64,000 bases of DNA from Rhizopus sp. PT2906. Lineage: Eukaryota; Mucoromycota; Mucoromycetes; Mucorales; Rhizopodaceae. Positions 45,018-57,426 of this stretch are shown here, one piece after another. The notes beneath the pieces are model-generated. The model saw nothing but the letters and a program-made list of their open reading frames with translations, did no database searches and was not told the DNA's origin. Position 1 is the stretch's first letter, and each line of letters begins with the position of its first letter. The stretch covers positions 1 through 64,000 of the forward strand of contig JAMYHX010000068.1 in assembly GCA_025529335.1 (NCBI GenBank). Direction: 5' to 3'. Both the position numbers and the translations under genes were made by a program.

Positions 45018-47696
45018 TTATTGACTAGTGGCTTCGGCGTACGTTCTACGTAAATCCAATTCGAGATCCTTAGACTTCATCAAGAGTACCTTATTTTAAT
45101 GTTAATAAGATCATTCGACCTTTATACACGCACTTACCTTGGGGAACACACGCTCAAGCATGATGATCGCCTTTCTCTTTAATTCTGCATTCTTTGATCG
45201 AATATATATTCTTACCAACTTGATAACAGCGATATAAAAGTTTCTTGTATTGTAAGCTAACTTGCTTTGCGTCATTGCCTTCTGTAAGATGGGTATAGCT
45301 CCATTATGATACCCCATTTGCTATAGAAATTAAGATATAGATGTGATACTTGTTAATGAAATTCACTTACTATGTACGTCTCTGCTTTCATAACCAACAA
45401 AGTATCCAAGCCAGAGGCATTATCCCTTTTCTGTATCTGTTCCTGGATACGGTCTAGTATGCCAAGAGCGCTTTCGAATTCTCTATTATCAACTAGTGTT
45501 TGGACATTTTTATATATCCCATTCAAATACTCATCTGAATTAGGTCCTAGTGTTGAATATAGTAACCCAGATTGTATATCCAAATATTTTCTAGACATAA
45601 AAGGAGAGATGAGTTCTCCTTGATAAAATATATATGTGTATATGTACCTTTTTCTATTATTTGTCTGCTTAAGAAGATTGGCCCGTGTTATTTTCCAATC
45701 CATTAATAGTACACTTCCTTCAGGATACTGTCTTGTAAACATGTCTATCAGGTCAATTGCCATTTCAGACTCGCCAGCTAATTCAAGCTTATATATAATG
45801 AGCTATAACGATTTGCCAAGTCTGTGTAAAATACCATTTTTGCATTTAAAAGAACTGTCTTTTCAATATCTTCAATTCGGCTATCTTTTACGTTCTTGGC
45901 TAGTTCCAAGTAAGATGATACGAGTGTACTGTTACCTAGACATAAAGACATAAATAAAAACTGAATCATAGAGAAGTTAGTAACTTACCACAACGAAGCC
46001 AAGCTAGAGCAGTAATAAGGTACTGTACACGATCCATCTGTTCGATATCTTTCATGATGATATTAATAGAAGTCTTGTATAATATCTCAAAGACATGTCT
46101 ATTTGAGTCACCCTATAACCGCATACCATCAGACTGGTTTTACTTGCAAACAAAAATCATACCCTGCAAATCATGTCTCGTGCAAGAGTCAATGCCTTCA
46201 TGTTGTTCAAGTAATCATCTGTAAAGGAACTGCTGCCTTGAAAGTAATGATTTTTTCGACATGTTTCTATCCAACTATACAATCAGGTTAACCATAGAAC
46301 CACATGGGCTTTTCTTTTTCTTACTATTGAATTTCTTGTAGACAGTATTCATCCTTATTTTTCCTTGCCGCTGTTAGAGCATCATTAAAGGCCTAAAGGT
46401 TGGTTCAGTAAGAACAAATGAAAATCCCATGTCTTACAAATAGTGCATCAGAAAAGTGACCAAACTTGTATTCCAAGATGCCGAGGTTAAGCAAGGCGTA
46501 TTGAATCTCACTATAAGAATATATAGTCAGTACCTTTTTCCCTTTTTTTTTGTGATGATAATACATACACTCCTTGATTAACGGATGAATCAAAATAGAT
46601 GTGTAAGTGATACAATGATTGAACATGTTCCTTGGACAGAGCATAATTCAAATACTTCATTTGATGAATATAAGGAATATCAGGCACGCACTGTTCTAAT
46701 TCACGCAAGTAGTTGTGCATCACAGTAGGATGTATACTGCTTTGACCCGTTTCTAACAATCATTAAGTAGCTACTTCTATATGGTCTGACTAGATCCTTA
46801 CTTTCGATCATCTCGGCCTGTGCTCGGAGAAAGGTAACTATGTTGTGCTCTGATATCCATCGTTCCTCTTTTTACGCATGTTTTCAATCATATCATTTCT
46901 GTATACAGTTGAATCTTACCTTGTTGATCTGCGAATATATTATCACCTGCCTGATGAGAACAGTACATTTCAAATGCTCTAAACAGGTCATAGAAGCGAT
47001 CATCAGGCATACTTTCAAATTCTACATGACATTTTCTTATAAACAAGCCAAACACGCACTCTTTTTGCTATTTAGAAATATGTTATGATAAATAACAAGC
47101 ATTATATTTTGGTTTTACCAAAAGGATATGGTCTTGTGATTGAATCTACAAGGGGAGTTAGGATAGTGTTTATATCATATTGATAATCTACCTCTGCTTC
47201 ATTGTCAAGAAGAGATGTAATACCTATATATGTATCAAGTGTATGTGAGCCTACATCCCTTAAATCCAAATCATTTTTGTTACTCTTTAGAAAGTCCTCT
47301 AGTCTCTCTGGTCTTCTTAACGCGTTTATCTTTTCAAAAAGAGTCAATATGTATTTGATATAAATACTCTCCTTACATCATTGACAATATCTTCAGTAGT
47401 ATATGTAATAATGTTGTCATCGTCAGAGAATGTTTCAATAGTTGCAATTACTTGTTTTAATGTTGGTTCTGAGCATGTCTCTTCACATCTCGATTCATTC
47501 TACAACAGTCATTATTCACTCTCTCTCTCTTTTTCTCTCTTTTTCATTTTTTTTTTTATATAAATACCAAGACACTCTTTGTCAAGAACAAGATAAACTT
47601 ATAAGTAATGAATTCAGAAAGCTGATATTGACAGAACTTTTTTATTAATAGCAAAAGGATGATTCTATAAGGTGTGTTATATCCAACATGCAACAT
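45018..47696 (-). CDS. APC5: Anaphase-promoting complex subunit 5 (APC5)
   Basis: APC5 is a TPR scaffold of the APC/C ubiquitin ligase that drives mitotic exit. The protein begins MLHVGYNTPYRIILLLLIKK, continues across an intron to NESRCEETCSEPTLKQV, then EKINALRRPERLEDFL, a TPR segment with YALLNLGILEYKFGHFSDAL, FYTDLANRY-type repeats, EFESALGILDRIQEQIQKRD and YNTRNFYIAVIKLVRIYI, and ends DLELDLRRTYAEATSQ. At least ten short introns split it, so individual boundaries are approximate. The match is strongest in the TPR part. The chosen start lies only 25 bases after the SCP2 stop. Confidence 0.85.
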
Positions 47697-47721
47697 AAAG
47701 AAAAAAAAAGATTTTTATTGG

Positions 47722-48205
47722 CTAAAGGGAGCTTGTATTTGTCTTTTTGAAAAAGTCTTCATTATTCTTCATAAACTCAATAGCACGCTAATAAGAAAAA
47801 GAATAAGAAAGGATATATATCACACCATAAATTATGTACCTCTCTTCCACCAGCCTTTTCAAACACTTCTTCAAGTTTTTGAGCTAAAACTAAATCACCG
47901 CGTACTTTTATTCTTCCTGCCATGTATGCCTTTACGCCTGTCAAACTATCGAACTATTAATAAGGATATTCATGATACTAAAGGGAGGGATAACTTACCC
48001 TCCGGTAATAAAGTTGAGTAAATCATGATCCTCCACTTGAATCTTGATAGTCTTTACTTTAAACACTTTTGCTCTCTTGACCATATCCTTATGTGTCGTG
48101 ATGATAGGCTGAACCGTATTTCCTATGGTAAAATACGCATATACACATATATCCTAGTTCATACATATGCAAAATATAAATACCTTGTAATAACAAGTAC
48201 CTATA

Positions 48206-48240
<35 letters not shown>

Positions 48241-48428
48241 ATAAACATCATTTCTTGTTTCTACACTTCAAAATACCATGTAGCCACAGGCTGTTTCTTC
48301 TTGGTGACATGAATGACGTATAACCCCTTAATATTTGGCCAAAGTGAATCATCTTGGATCAATTGTTTTTCAATCTCGGGTAATAAAACATCAGCTACCA
48401 GTGGTTGCTTATTATTGTTTTCAGTCAT
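47722..48428 (-). CDS. SCP2 sterol-carrier domain protein
   Basis: This small lipid-binding protein of the SCP2 family carries lipids or acyl-CoA in peroxisomes. It starts MTENNNKQPLVADVLLPEIE, continues with GLYVIHVTKKKQPVATWYFE, then TIKIQVEDHDLLNFITGG and LTGVKAYMAGRIKVRGDLVL, and finishes RAIEFMKNNEDFFKKTNTSS with a final Leu, i.e. the last three residues are SSL, a plausible PTS1 variant. Three introns are present, one holding the TA repeat at 48209. It follows acyl-CoA oxidase on the same strand (133 bases). Their shared peroxisomal role suggests a functional pair, though this is inference. Confidence 0.9.
48209..48237. repeat. (TA)n microsatellite in an SCP2 intron
   Basis: About 14 uninterrupted TA units. 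Confidence 0.9.
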
Positions 48429-48561
48429 TATTTTTAAAAGAAGAGAGAGAAGCAATAATAATAAAGGGGGGGAATATATAAAGAAAATAACATGTGACAC
48501 TCTCACAGGGATTTACAATAATAATAATGCAGTTTATTGAAGAAGAAGGATATAAAAAGGT

Positions 48562-50749
48562 CTATAATTTAGCTAGTTCAATCTGACTGCTTGTTGTTGT
48601 GTTCTTAATAAAGGGTTTAATACATTCCTCATATCCATCAACCACCAAGGTATGATTCAGTGGTTCTCTTTCTGCCATCTCTGTCATTGATTCATACACT
48701 CTACCATCAAACCGTCCCAAGGCCGAATGCAAGTAATAATCAGGCAAGGCAAATGCGTCTACAAGAGAGACAGCTTCAGGTCTAATTTCATCCAAGAGTT
48801 GAATCACTTGTTGCTTCAGCATTTCGCTCTGTTCTGAAGAGAGATAGCTAGCTACCAAAAATTCAGAGAGCTCCTTTTCCATCGTATGAAGAGCAAACAA
48901 GCTAGCCAACAAGCGAAGTACACGGACTATAGGCTTGTATTGGGGTTGGGCTAATTGACGGTCGTTTTGTAAGGCAACAATAAAGTTACGGACCAAGATG
49001 AACTGACAGTGTGCCTTGGAGATACGGGCGATTTCGACCAACATTGAGTTCCAGCTACGGCCGTGACGATCGAGTTGTTCGGCTACTTTGGCAATACCAT
49101 AGGCAGCACGGAAACCAAAGGCAGACAGGACCAGTTCGGGGTTTAAGAAGTCGCTTGGTTTAGTAGCGGGGCACTTGGCTTTAGGGTTCTGCATGAATTG
49201 AGTAAGGTAATTGATCGTCTGGTTGTATTCTGATGGCTCAGCCTTTCCAGCAATCACATTACGGAATGTCTTGAGCAAGTAACGTGCGGTTTGTTGTGTA
49301 AGAATATAGTTGTCTCCTTCCCAAGTGACGTTAGGAAGTGTATCTTGATAGAATTGGCCCAAGCCAGAGAACATGCTGTAGCCATGACCACCACAGGCAC
49401 GTCGACAGTCTTCGATCACATCAATGACCATAGTAGTCGTCAAACTTTTGAGACCAGAAGAGCTAGCATGAAGATCAGCCAGGAGGTTAAAGTTACCGGC
49501 CTTGATAGCTTCTTGATTCAGGTCATATAAACGCATCATTTCACGTCCCGTAAAGAAACAGGCATAGGCAGAGGCAACAGCAGGGAGCAGACGGTATTGT
49601 TGCATGGTATAGTCCAAAACAGGCGTCTCAATCACTTTGTTATCCCACTTGCGAGGGTTGGCTGCATCCACAAATTGCTGACGGACGGCGGAATAACGAA
49701 CAGCGACAGTAGCTGCCTTAGCCATAGCAACCCGAGCGTTCATAACGATGTGAGCACGAACAAAGACCATGGTACCATAGGATAACTTGGCATTGGGTGG
49801 TTTGGTATATTCTCCCGTAAACTTGTTGACCTTGGAGTAGTTGGCTAAGAAGGCAACGTGAGGAATGCGGTAATGATCAAACATGATGAAACCATTGTCG
49901 ACTGAATTAAAACCAAACTTGGGTCCAATATCACCCACAATGATGCCCTTCAATGGACGATGATCTTCCAAGCTACGAATCTGAACACAGAATGGGTGAG
50001 GACCCATATCCTTTCCATTGGTAATCAAACGAGCCATGACGATGGCATGAGTAGCAGCCTTACCGAGACCACCGATCCACCATTTGGCAGAGGTCAAGGT
50101 AGGAGAGTGAAGTTCGAATTGTTGAGTCTCTGGTATATACGTGGCTGTGGTTTCCAGTCCCTGAACATTTGATCCGTGACCGAGCTAAGATTTTTTTTTT
50201 TAATTTTCACATGAATAAATAAATATGTCATTTTACCTCTGTTTGTGCATAACAACCAATGATTTCATGCTTTAATGCAGGTTCAAGGAATAACTTCTTT
50301 TGTTCATCTGTCGTTTGATTTCTCAAAGTAGGAATGAACATGTTATAATGTAAAGTAAAGGGCGTAGATTGATCATATAAAAAGTTGGCTATTTGAACAT
50401 CTGTTTCATCCCATTGATGCTCCCTATTTTAAAGAGTGTTATTGCAAAGAGGTACACAATATACCTTCTCTTACCTAGCAATTTCAATCAAGCGTTTTTC
50501 TTTCCATAGAGATGTTGTGATCTTTTCTTTACGAGTTTGATAATATCTACTCGTCTTATCAAATGCAGGTTCTGTTTCTAATACTTGAAGGACCTTGCTC
50601 ATCTTTTGAAGCCATTCTTCGGAATACATATATTTTGACAGTTCCTCAACATCAAAGGTACCTTTAGCTCTTTCATTAGCCAACAGTAATTCACCAGAGG
50701 GCCCCTTTGGGGCCAATTTGGGGAACTTGGTAGCAACGTTATTATCCAT
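48562..50749 (-). CDS. POX1: Acyl-CoA oxidase, peroxisomal
   Basis: The enzyme catalyses the first oxidation in peroxisomal beta-oxidation and makes H2O2. Exons: MDNNVATKFPKLAPKGPSGE..., EHQWDETDVQIANFLYDQST, then the long exon from LGHGSNVQGLETTATYIPET. Signatures: CYAQTELGHGSNVQGLET, SAKWWIGGLGKAATHAIV, RACGGHGYSMFSGLGQFYQD, and the catalytic-Glu region TWEGDNYILTQQTARYL. About 690 residues. The C-terminus is QIELAKL, so AKL is a PTS1 signal. The start at MDNNVATK is preferred over the in-frame Met 12 codons earlier. It is upstream of SCP2 on the same strand. Confidence 0.96.
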
Positions 50750-51025
50750 TAAAATATATGTGTAAGAAGAGATCAAAGAACACAACTTTTGATCTCTCCG
50801 CCTTTTATCTTAAATTTCTAAATTGAATTTCATATTTTTACTTAGTCATTCAAATTTCACAACTTACCAGCAGAAAAAAAATATATATTTACCCCGCACA
50901 TGATTCATATTGTCAATGTGTGTGTACTGATTTCATGACCTGACAACAATCGGACCAATCATGAATCATATTTGACAAGATACAATGGTTCCACAAATTT
51001 TTGTCGTTTTTGTTGTCAACGGATG

Positions 51026-51190
51026 GCACAATTAAAGTACTATATACAACACGCACAGCTATGCGATGAGGAGAAGCTTTCTGAGCGCATCGAAGAAGCC
51101 TGCGGCAAGGTGCCGCATGATAATCTAATGGCATATGCTAGCCACTCTATCTCTCGCTTTGATGATTGTCTGAAGAAGCAACATATTTAA
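51026..51190 (+). CDS. Small hypothetical protein
   Basis: A 54-codon frame, MAQLKYYIQHAQLCDEEKLS ... DDCLKKQHI, has a soluble, helical-looking composition with three cysteines. It lies about 280 bases from the divergent acyl-CoA oxidase start. The frame is open upstream to 50972. I do not recognise the protein. The charge pattern looks more like a gene than chance, but support is weak. Confidence 0.35.
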   Translation, partial: AQLKYYIQHAQLCDEEKLSERIEEACGKVPHDNLMAYASHSISRFDDCLKKQHI

Positions 51191-52157
51191 CAATAAAAAA
51201 ATTGGCGAACCAAAAGGAATGCCGCAAAAAAAAGAAGGATTATGTTATCTTGGCATTGGCATTTATTGATTAGCACATAAGTATTGTACGTATAAACGAA
51301 ATGATTACAATGCATAGATGCTTGATTTATATTGAGTCCAATAAAAAAAAATTACCCACTGATACAAGCTGGTTTTGTTGCGCGTTCAACTCTTTGTTCT
51401 TTTAATTCGTCTTAAAAAAGATAATTGTTAACGTAGCGTTTGCCGGACAATTCAAACGAAAAATTTTAACCGCATTGATTCCTACCTACCTATAAGCAAA
51501 TAAGCAACTCAAAGACTTTCAACGTGTCTCCGTAGCTATGATAAAAACCTCCCTCAATGAAACCGAAAGTTGATTCCATCATGATGATTTCTTTTTTGTC
51601 CACGCATTCAATGCCATCAGCGTATACGTTCGTGATATCATTGTGCCACATCCCAGGAATGCGCTACTGTGATGATGTCCTTGAGCATGGTCTACACACC
51701 TATTTGACATGCATGTATGAGCTTCATTTTTAATAATCACATGCATAATATTACCAAGAGAAAACGACTCAAGACATGGTTTCAAGCTATTTAAAAAACG
51801 GGATCACACGTTCAACTCAAAAACTTCATTCATGATCCATCCGAAACATGAAAGGATATGGACTAAAAGCCTGTAAGGCACAATGAAAGCAATTGTGAAA
51901 GATGGCAATCATGTTCATCAGGAGTACTTTCTCTGATGGTTCTTTTCAACGTTCAAACTTTGCTGGCGAAATCGACATCACTTCCATCCGTTTCAGCCAT
52001 AAGAGTATTTTTCAGTTGACCCCTAACAAGAGGATATCCAGAGCGACTAGCAAGACGAAATTGGTTATGGCGCACCTTATCAAGGATGATGCGGAGATTA
52101 GACGATATCTTCGATACAGGGATGCATGACATTATCAACGAACAGGAAGATTCAAGG
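51191..52157. other. Gene-poor stretch with decayed sequence
   Basis: Only short frames are seen. The longest (51953-52225 minus, 90 codons; 51902-52129 plus, 75 codons) have no recognisable motif. They partly overlap the TIR element that follows. Confidence 0.35.
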
Positions 52158-52551
52158 GTGTACATTACACGCACGAGGAAATTTACAAGAGGGTTAATGT
52201 TACATGCCTGTGATGTCGTCAACAAACCTTTTCAGTGTGCAGCGTTAAGCTAAACCTGTTCAGAGAACAGACATCTTTATATGCTCCTTGGTGTAGAATA
52301 TGAATTTATCTTTCAAGAAGAAAGAAAGAGATAAAAAAGAAATGTTATTTTTTTATGTTGTCAGTTGATCAACAAAGAATCAAGATCATTCAAGAGTAAT
52401 TTATATGAAAGGATATCCCACAGGACAGTCTTAGGTTTGATAAACACTTTGGTAGTATGAAATTATATAGCGATGCCACATACAGTGTCCCAAGGAAGCG
52501 CCTGTACCGTTAGTCCTTCTCGTGGATTTCCTCGTGCGCGTAGTGTTCACC
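52158..52551 (+). mobile_element. Short TIR element, copy 3
   Basis: The left end (GGTGTACATTACACGCACG) and the right end (reverse complement GGTGAACACTACGCGCACG) form imperfect inverted repeats. The interior matches copy 1 in the same orientation: AACCTGTTCAGAGAACAGAC, GTAGAATATGA and AAGAAATGT are shared. About 394 bases, no coding capacity, and no target duplication recognised. Confidence 0.8.
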
Positions 52552-52997
52552 TTTCTCTTTTCCATTATTTCAATTGTTTTTGTTACCTTTGCCACCAGTC
52601 TTCCTCTTCTTCACTACCATTATTTGCTTCATGTTGCTTATTGTGATCTTGTAGAGGTGACTCGATTCGTATCTCTTTCAGTTTGCTACTTGATTGATTC
52701 AAAGGTGATGTTTGGCCATTTGATCAACCTTGAGTGCCTGTACAAAGAAAAACCGGTTAGAACCTCAAATCTTAACTGATGCGCTCAGAAAGTTTCTCCT
52801 CATCACATAGCCGTGCGTGTCATACATAATACTTTAATTGTGCCATTTGTTGACAACAAAAACGACAAAAATTCATGGAACCACTGCACATTCTCTCTTC
52901 TATCACATGTCACAGGACCTTTTGGTCTCGCATTTTTGCCATAAATGAAATTCAAGCACCGGATATAATATCTTTTTTTTTTCTCCCTTGCATAATT

Positions 52998-54392
52998 ATG
53001 AATAACCTATTAAAGTCGCGTCTTGTCTCTAAAAGACTTGCTCAAACTATCTTGGTCTCAAACTTAATCAAGGTAAGCGACATTATCTCATTGCTTGTCT
53101 TTCCTTATTTATTTTAAATACACTTTAGTCAAGGCCATTAATAAGACAAAGCTACGCATTTTATAATGGTACAAATTATGATTACGACAACTATGGCTCA
53201 TCTTCTGTATCCTCTACAAGCTGGGGAGCACCTACTGAACGTACTTCCTTACCAAGAAATACAGTAAGAATACAATACATATATAGACAACTGAATTTGA
53301 CACATTTGCATAGATTATCAAGTTTGTTCCTCAACAAGAGGCATGGATAGTCGAACGCATGGGAAAATTCCATCGTATTCTAGAACCAGGCTTAAATATT
53401 CTCGCACCCATTATAGATCGTATCAAATATGTTAAAAGCCTAAAGGAAACAGCAATCGAGGTTCCTAGTCAGAGTGCTATCACCCAAGATAACGTCACTC
53501 TTGAGTTAGACGGTGTGCTGTATATTCGATGTATTGATCCTTTCAAAGCATCTTATGGTGTAGAAGATGCTGAATTTGCAATCACTCAGTTAGCTCAGAC
53601 AACCATGCGTGCAGAGATCGGACAGATGACGTTGGATAGAACATTGGCTGAACGTGCCTATTTGAACGCAAACATTGTGGAAGCAATCAATGCAGCTGCC
53701 GAGGATTGGGGCATTCGCTGTTTACGTTATGAGATTCGTGAGTAGCGAGATAGATTATATATGTGTGTGATAGAATACTGAGGGCATCATTAGGTGATAT
53801 ACATCCACCTGCTAGAGTGGTCGAATCAATGCATCAGCAAGTGTCAGCTGAACGAACCAAGCGTGCTCAAATTCTAGAATCAGAAGGTGCTAGACAGGCA
53901 GCCATCAACGTGGCTGAGGGTAAGAAACAGGCAACCATCTTGGCTTCAGAAGCAGAAAAGGCAGAAAGGATCAATATGGCAGCAGGTGAGGCAGAGGCTA
54001 TTCTTTTGCGTGCAACAGCTTCTGCTCAGAGTATTGAAAAGATCGCAAGAGCCATCTCAGGACATAATGGCCATGAAGCAGTTTCTGTATCTGTCGCAGA
54101 AAAGTATGTCGAAGCATTTGGACGAATGGCAAAGGAAAGTACGACGATGATTGTACCGGCACAAGCAAACGATGCTGCAGCCATGATAACTCAGGTAAGC
54201 TCAAAGAAATTGATTTTAAAGATTGCTAACAGGACATCGTATTAGGCAATGGGTATCTACAATACAATTAATAATAAAAAGAGTGATAAATCATCTTTAC
54301 CAAAATCACTCGGCATCAAAGAGGAAATGACTCAGGATTTGCTGAAAGCAACAGAAAAGGAATCTAAATTCCAAGAACCAAAGGATAAATAA
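52998..54392 (+). CDS. Stomatin-like protein 2 (STOML2), mitochondrial
   Basis: STOML2/SLP-2 is an SPFH-domain protein of the mitochondrial inner membrane that organises cardiolipin-rich domains and proteases. The N-terminus MNNLLKSRLVSKRLAQTILV is basic and amphipathic, as in mitochondrial presequences. Five exons join; the intron after EIR splices GTGAGTAG..ATTAG in phase. SPFH features: FVPQQEAWIVERMGKFHRIL, GLNILAPIIDRIKYVKSLKE, DGVLYIRCIDPFKASYGVED and AITQLAQTTMRAEIGQMTLD. The coiled-coil part includes SEGARQAAINVAEGKKQATI. The C-terminus is a Lys-rich tail (DLLKATEKESKFQEPKDK). About 410 residues. Confidence 0.93.
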
Positions 54393-55595
54393 ACAATTGA
54401 TTTTATAAATGTACCTTTTTTAACCTGTTTCGATTATACAAGAAAAGGAATAAATCAGATGAGTGGGTCTTTATTTAAATTGGCTCATTCATTATTAAGT
54501 AGCATATAACTAAAGATGATCTGAATTAAGGTTCGCGCGGAAAGTTTACCCTCCTTTTCCTTTTATTCTTCATAGAGAAATGCTTATTCACGCAGCAGAT
54601 CATTATTAAGAACACCATTTTATCATATATACAAACATAAAAAATAAAGGAGACAATGTACAACTTTAATTAGCGTTCATCAATGTCAATGTTTACTAAC
54701 TTTATTCAGAAATAAACATTAAAGTGACATGCACATTCTTTACACTAATAATTAAGTCTAATTGTTGTAATAACAGGCTTGACTGGTTCGCCTCTTTTTA
54801 CCACAATGGCCCTGTGTTTCTCACTCAAATTGATCTACTTGGAGCGGTCGATGAAATTGTTCTCTCCCTTTTGTCGAATTGGATGTACGACTGCCACAGA
54901 GGTAATCCATGAATGTTGTATCCCAATGATCTTATAAAGGTGCCACTTGTGAAATTGAGTCGGAGTCAACTGAGAAAGACATGCTTCTATTTCTCTGTAA
55001 AGACAGTAGCAGAGATGAAGATGATTACTTTAACTTTAAATTACTTGACGCTATTCAGAAAAATCCAAGAGCAGCTTTTTGTATTACTGTAAAGCAAGAC
55101 TTTATTGCCTCATCTTCCCCCCTCTTTCATTCTCCCTTCCCTTCCGTCTTGTCTTTGTCAATGAATTATATAAAATGCAACAACTAATTTACTACTTGCA
55201 TTTGTCCTGATAAAGAAGGATAAACTTTTTTGTAACCGTCTAATTTTAGGCTAAAGGTTGAAAAAAGGATAAAAGGAAGCGAAAGGGCAAAGGGTAAAGT
55301 ATAAAGAAAAAGAGACATCAGACTCCTTTTAACTTATTCTTATTTACTCTCGGGAAATTGTTTGATTACCTGTCAACCCTCCCTTCCTATTATCAAGGAG
55401 TTTACGGTGAATAAAAAAAAAGCAGAATTATCGGATAGCTTTACTTTTTTTAAAACCTCCTTAAGCGTATGCCTACCATATTTACTCCTACTATAATGTC
55501 TAGATGGGCAAAGTAGGCAAAAATTTTTGTATAAAGAGAGGGAGGTGAAGGGAGAAGACGACAGAAAGAAGAAAGGGGAAAGAGATAGAGAGAGA

Positions 55596-55634
<39 letters not shown>

Positions 55635-55939
55635 CACGAATACAAATTAGCTTGACTCAATTTCATTACTTTAGTAACTGTCTTGTTTCCAAAAATAATC
55701 TGCTTGACTTTATTTAAACTTGAACCTTGTAGTCTTTTAATACTCTTTTTTATTTGCTTTTTTTTCTTGCACAAAGTCAATGCTTTTCTACACTCCTTAT
55801 CACTAAATACTTTCATTATACTTCTTGAATACCCCTCTCGATATTCTTCTATTTAAACCCATACCAGTCCTTTAATTTCACTGATCATTACTCAAGCATA
55901 CATCACATACACACACACATAAATATATATATACATAGA
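54393..55939. other. Long spacer upstream of the bHLH gene, with a CA/GT microsatellite
   Basis: No confident gene is seen in these 1.5 kb. A 62-codon frame at 54724-54912 and a 68-codon frame at 54981-55187 lack motifs. The (GT)n run at 55598-55634 is about 18 units. The last 200 bases should hold the bHLH gene's promoter. Confidence 0.45.
55598..55634. repeat. (GT)n microsatellite
   Basis: About 18 uninterrupted GT units. Confidence 0.95.
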
Positions 55940-57031
55940 ATGAGCCAACAACAACAACAACAGCAACAGCAATCTTTAACCAATACTAATACTATTAATA
56001 GCACTAATACAACAACTAATAATACTGATTATCAGACCAATTTCAACATGTCTTGCCCTGTTACCAAGCTTGATCTTCCTGATCAATCTGTAGCTTATAC
56101 AGGTAACATACTAATACTAAAGACATCATATCTGTAGCACATGAACTCACATTGAATATAGGTGCTACCTTTTACGTCTCGCCACTAGCGACTACAACAA
56201 CAGCAGCTCAGACGACACCGTCTTATTTTTACGACTCTGCTTCTGTTCAGCAACCATTTACACCTGCAAATAACAGGGTAACCATTTCTCCTTCTTCTAT
56301 CATGATCCAAGAGCCTCCTATGTTGGTTGCTTCTTCTTCATCTACTACCACAGCCTCTACCATGTCGTCTTCCTCGGTTGAATTCTTAAATGAGGCATTT
56401 GCAAAGGCAACTTCTTTGCCAGAGTCATTCTATCCTGAATTCTTACAATACTCCAAGGAGACCTATGAGCAATCTACTGGAGGTGGTCCCCACCGTAAGA
56501 AGCAAAAGAGTCATCACTCTACAAAGGGTAAAAAGGAAGATGATCACTCTGATGAGGATGTGAACCCGTAAGTGTATACAAAAAGTCATTTATTAATGTG
56601 GTACAAATCATTCTCTTTTCCCTAGGAATGGTTTATCATCTTCCGAACTTCGAAGGCAAATCCATATTCAATCTGAGCAAAAAAGAAGAGCTCAGATTAA
56701 GGATGGGTTCGAAGAATTAAGAAATGAGTTGCCTGCCTGTTTGAACAAAAAGATGAGCAAAGTCGCTTTATTACATCGCAGTAAGACATGCTTTTTTTTG
56801 TTTTTGTTTTGTACTTATTTTTTTCTATAGCTGTTCAACATATTCAGCATCTTAAAGACACACAAATGTCTATCTTGTCAGAATTAGAACGACTCGTTCA
56901 TGAAAACGAGCAACTTCGAAAGTAAGTCAGACTGTTTATTGGATAATAATGACTTATTATTTAGTAGGTTTCAAGAAAATGTACTTCAAAAGCAAGCATT
57001 GGAAAACATGTATAGCATGACCAACATGTAA
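55940..57031 (+). CDS. bHLH transcription factor (MAX/MLX-like basic region)
   Basis: This is a nuclear DNA-binding protein. The N-terminus is polyglutamine ([11 protein letters not shown]) then Ser/Thr/Asn-rich. The bHLH domain lies near the C-terminus: RRQIHIQSEQKRRAQIKDGF is the basic region, with the His, Glu and Arg positions (H..E...R) that read E-box DNA. Helix 1 follows as EELRNELPACLNK, then a loop and KVALLHRTVQHIQHLKDTQM as helix 2. A short coiled coil follows (LSELERLVHENEQLRKFQEN) and suggests a leucine-zipper extension. A nuclear-signal-like PHRKKQKSHH is present upstream. Five exons join in phase. The closest family by basic region is the MLX/MAX type; the target genes are unknown. 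Confidence 0.85.
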
Positions 57032-57426
57032 AAGAGCAACTCAAACAAACAGCAATTATATATACAGCAAGTGATCTCTTTCTCTTTTTCTTATTTTCTC
57101 TTTCAATTATATATACACATTGACAACCCACCTCACACATAATTGATGAATCCTCTCCCCTTTTTTTTCTTCTTCTCCCCCCTTTGTTTAATTTTGCATT
57201 GACTTTTTTTTTGTTTTGCATCTTGGGTATTAAAGTAGCCTTTACTATTATAATTTTTATATATATTTTACAGTTTTGATAAATGATAGCACTTGGGCCT
57301 TGTTACTAAAGTAACCATGGTGCACAGATAATGGTTGAAGCACATACCTTGACAACTGCAGCACATTGTGTGACAACATAATTTTTATACAATATATGTT
57401 GTATCACACACCACGTGAAACAAACT
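57032..57426. other. Convergent spacer between the bHLH gene and IML1
   Basis: T-rich and AT-rich. It probably holds both 3' untranslated regions. A CACACACCACGTGAAAC patch near 57402-57418 contains an E-box (CACGTG), the class of site a bHLH factor of the neighbouring type would bind. Confidence 0.4.

Noticed and set aside
52875..52997. Earlier start for the STOML2 gene
   Set aside because: The frame from 52875 is full of Ser/Ile/Phe and unlike the family, while MNNLLKSRLVSKR at 52998 is a good mitochondrial presequence and splices in phase.
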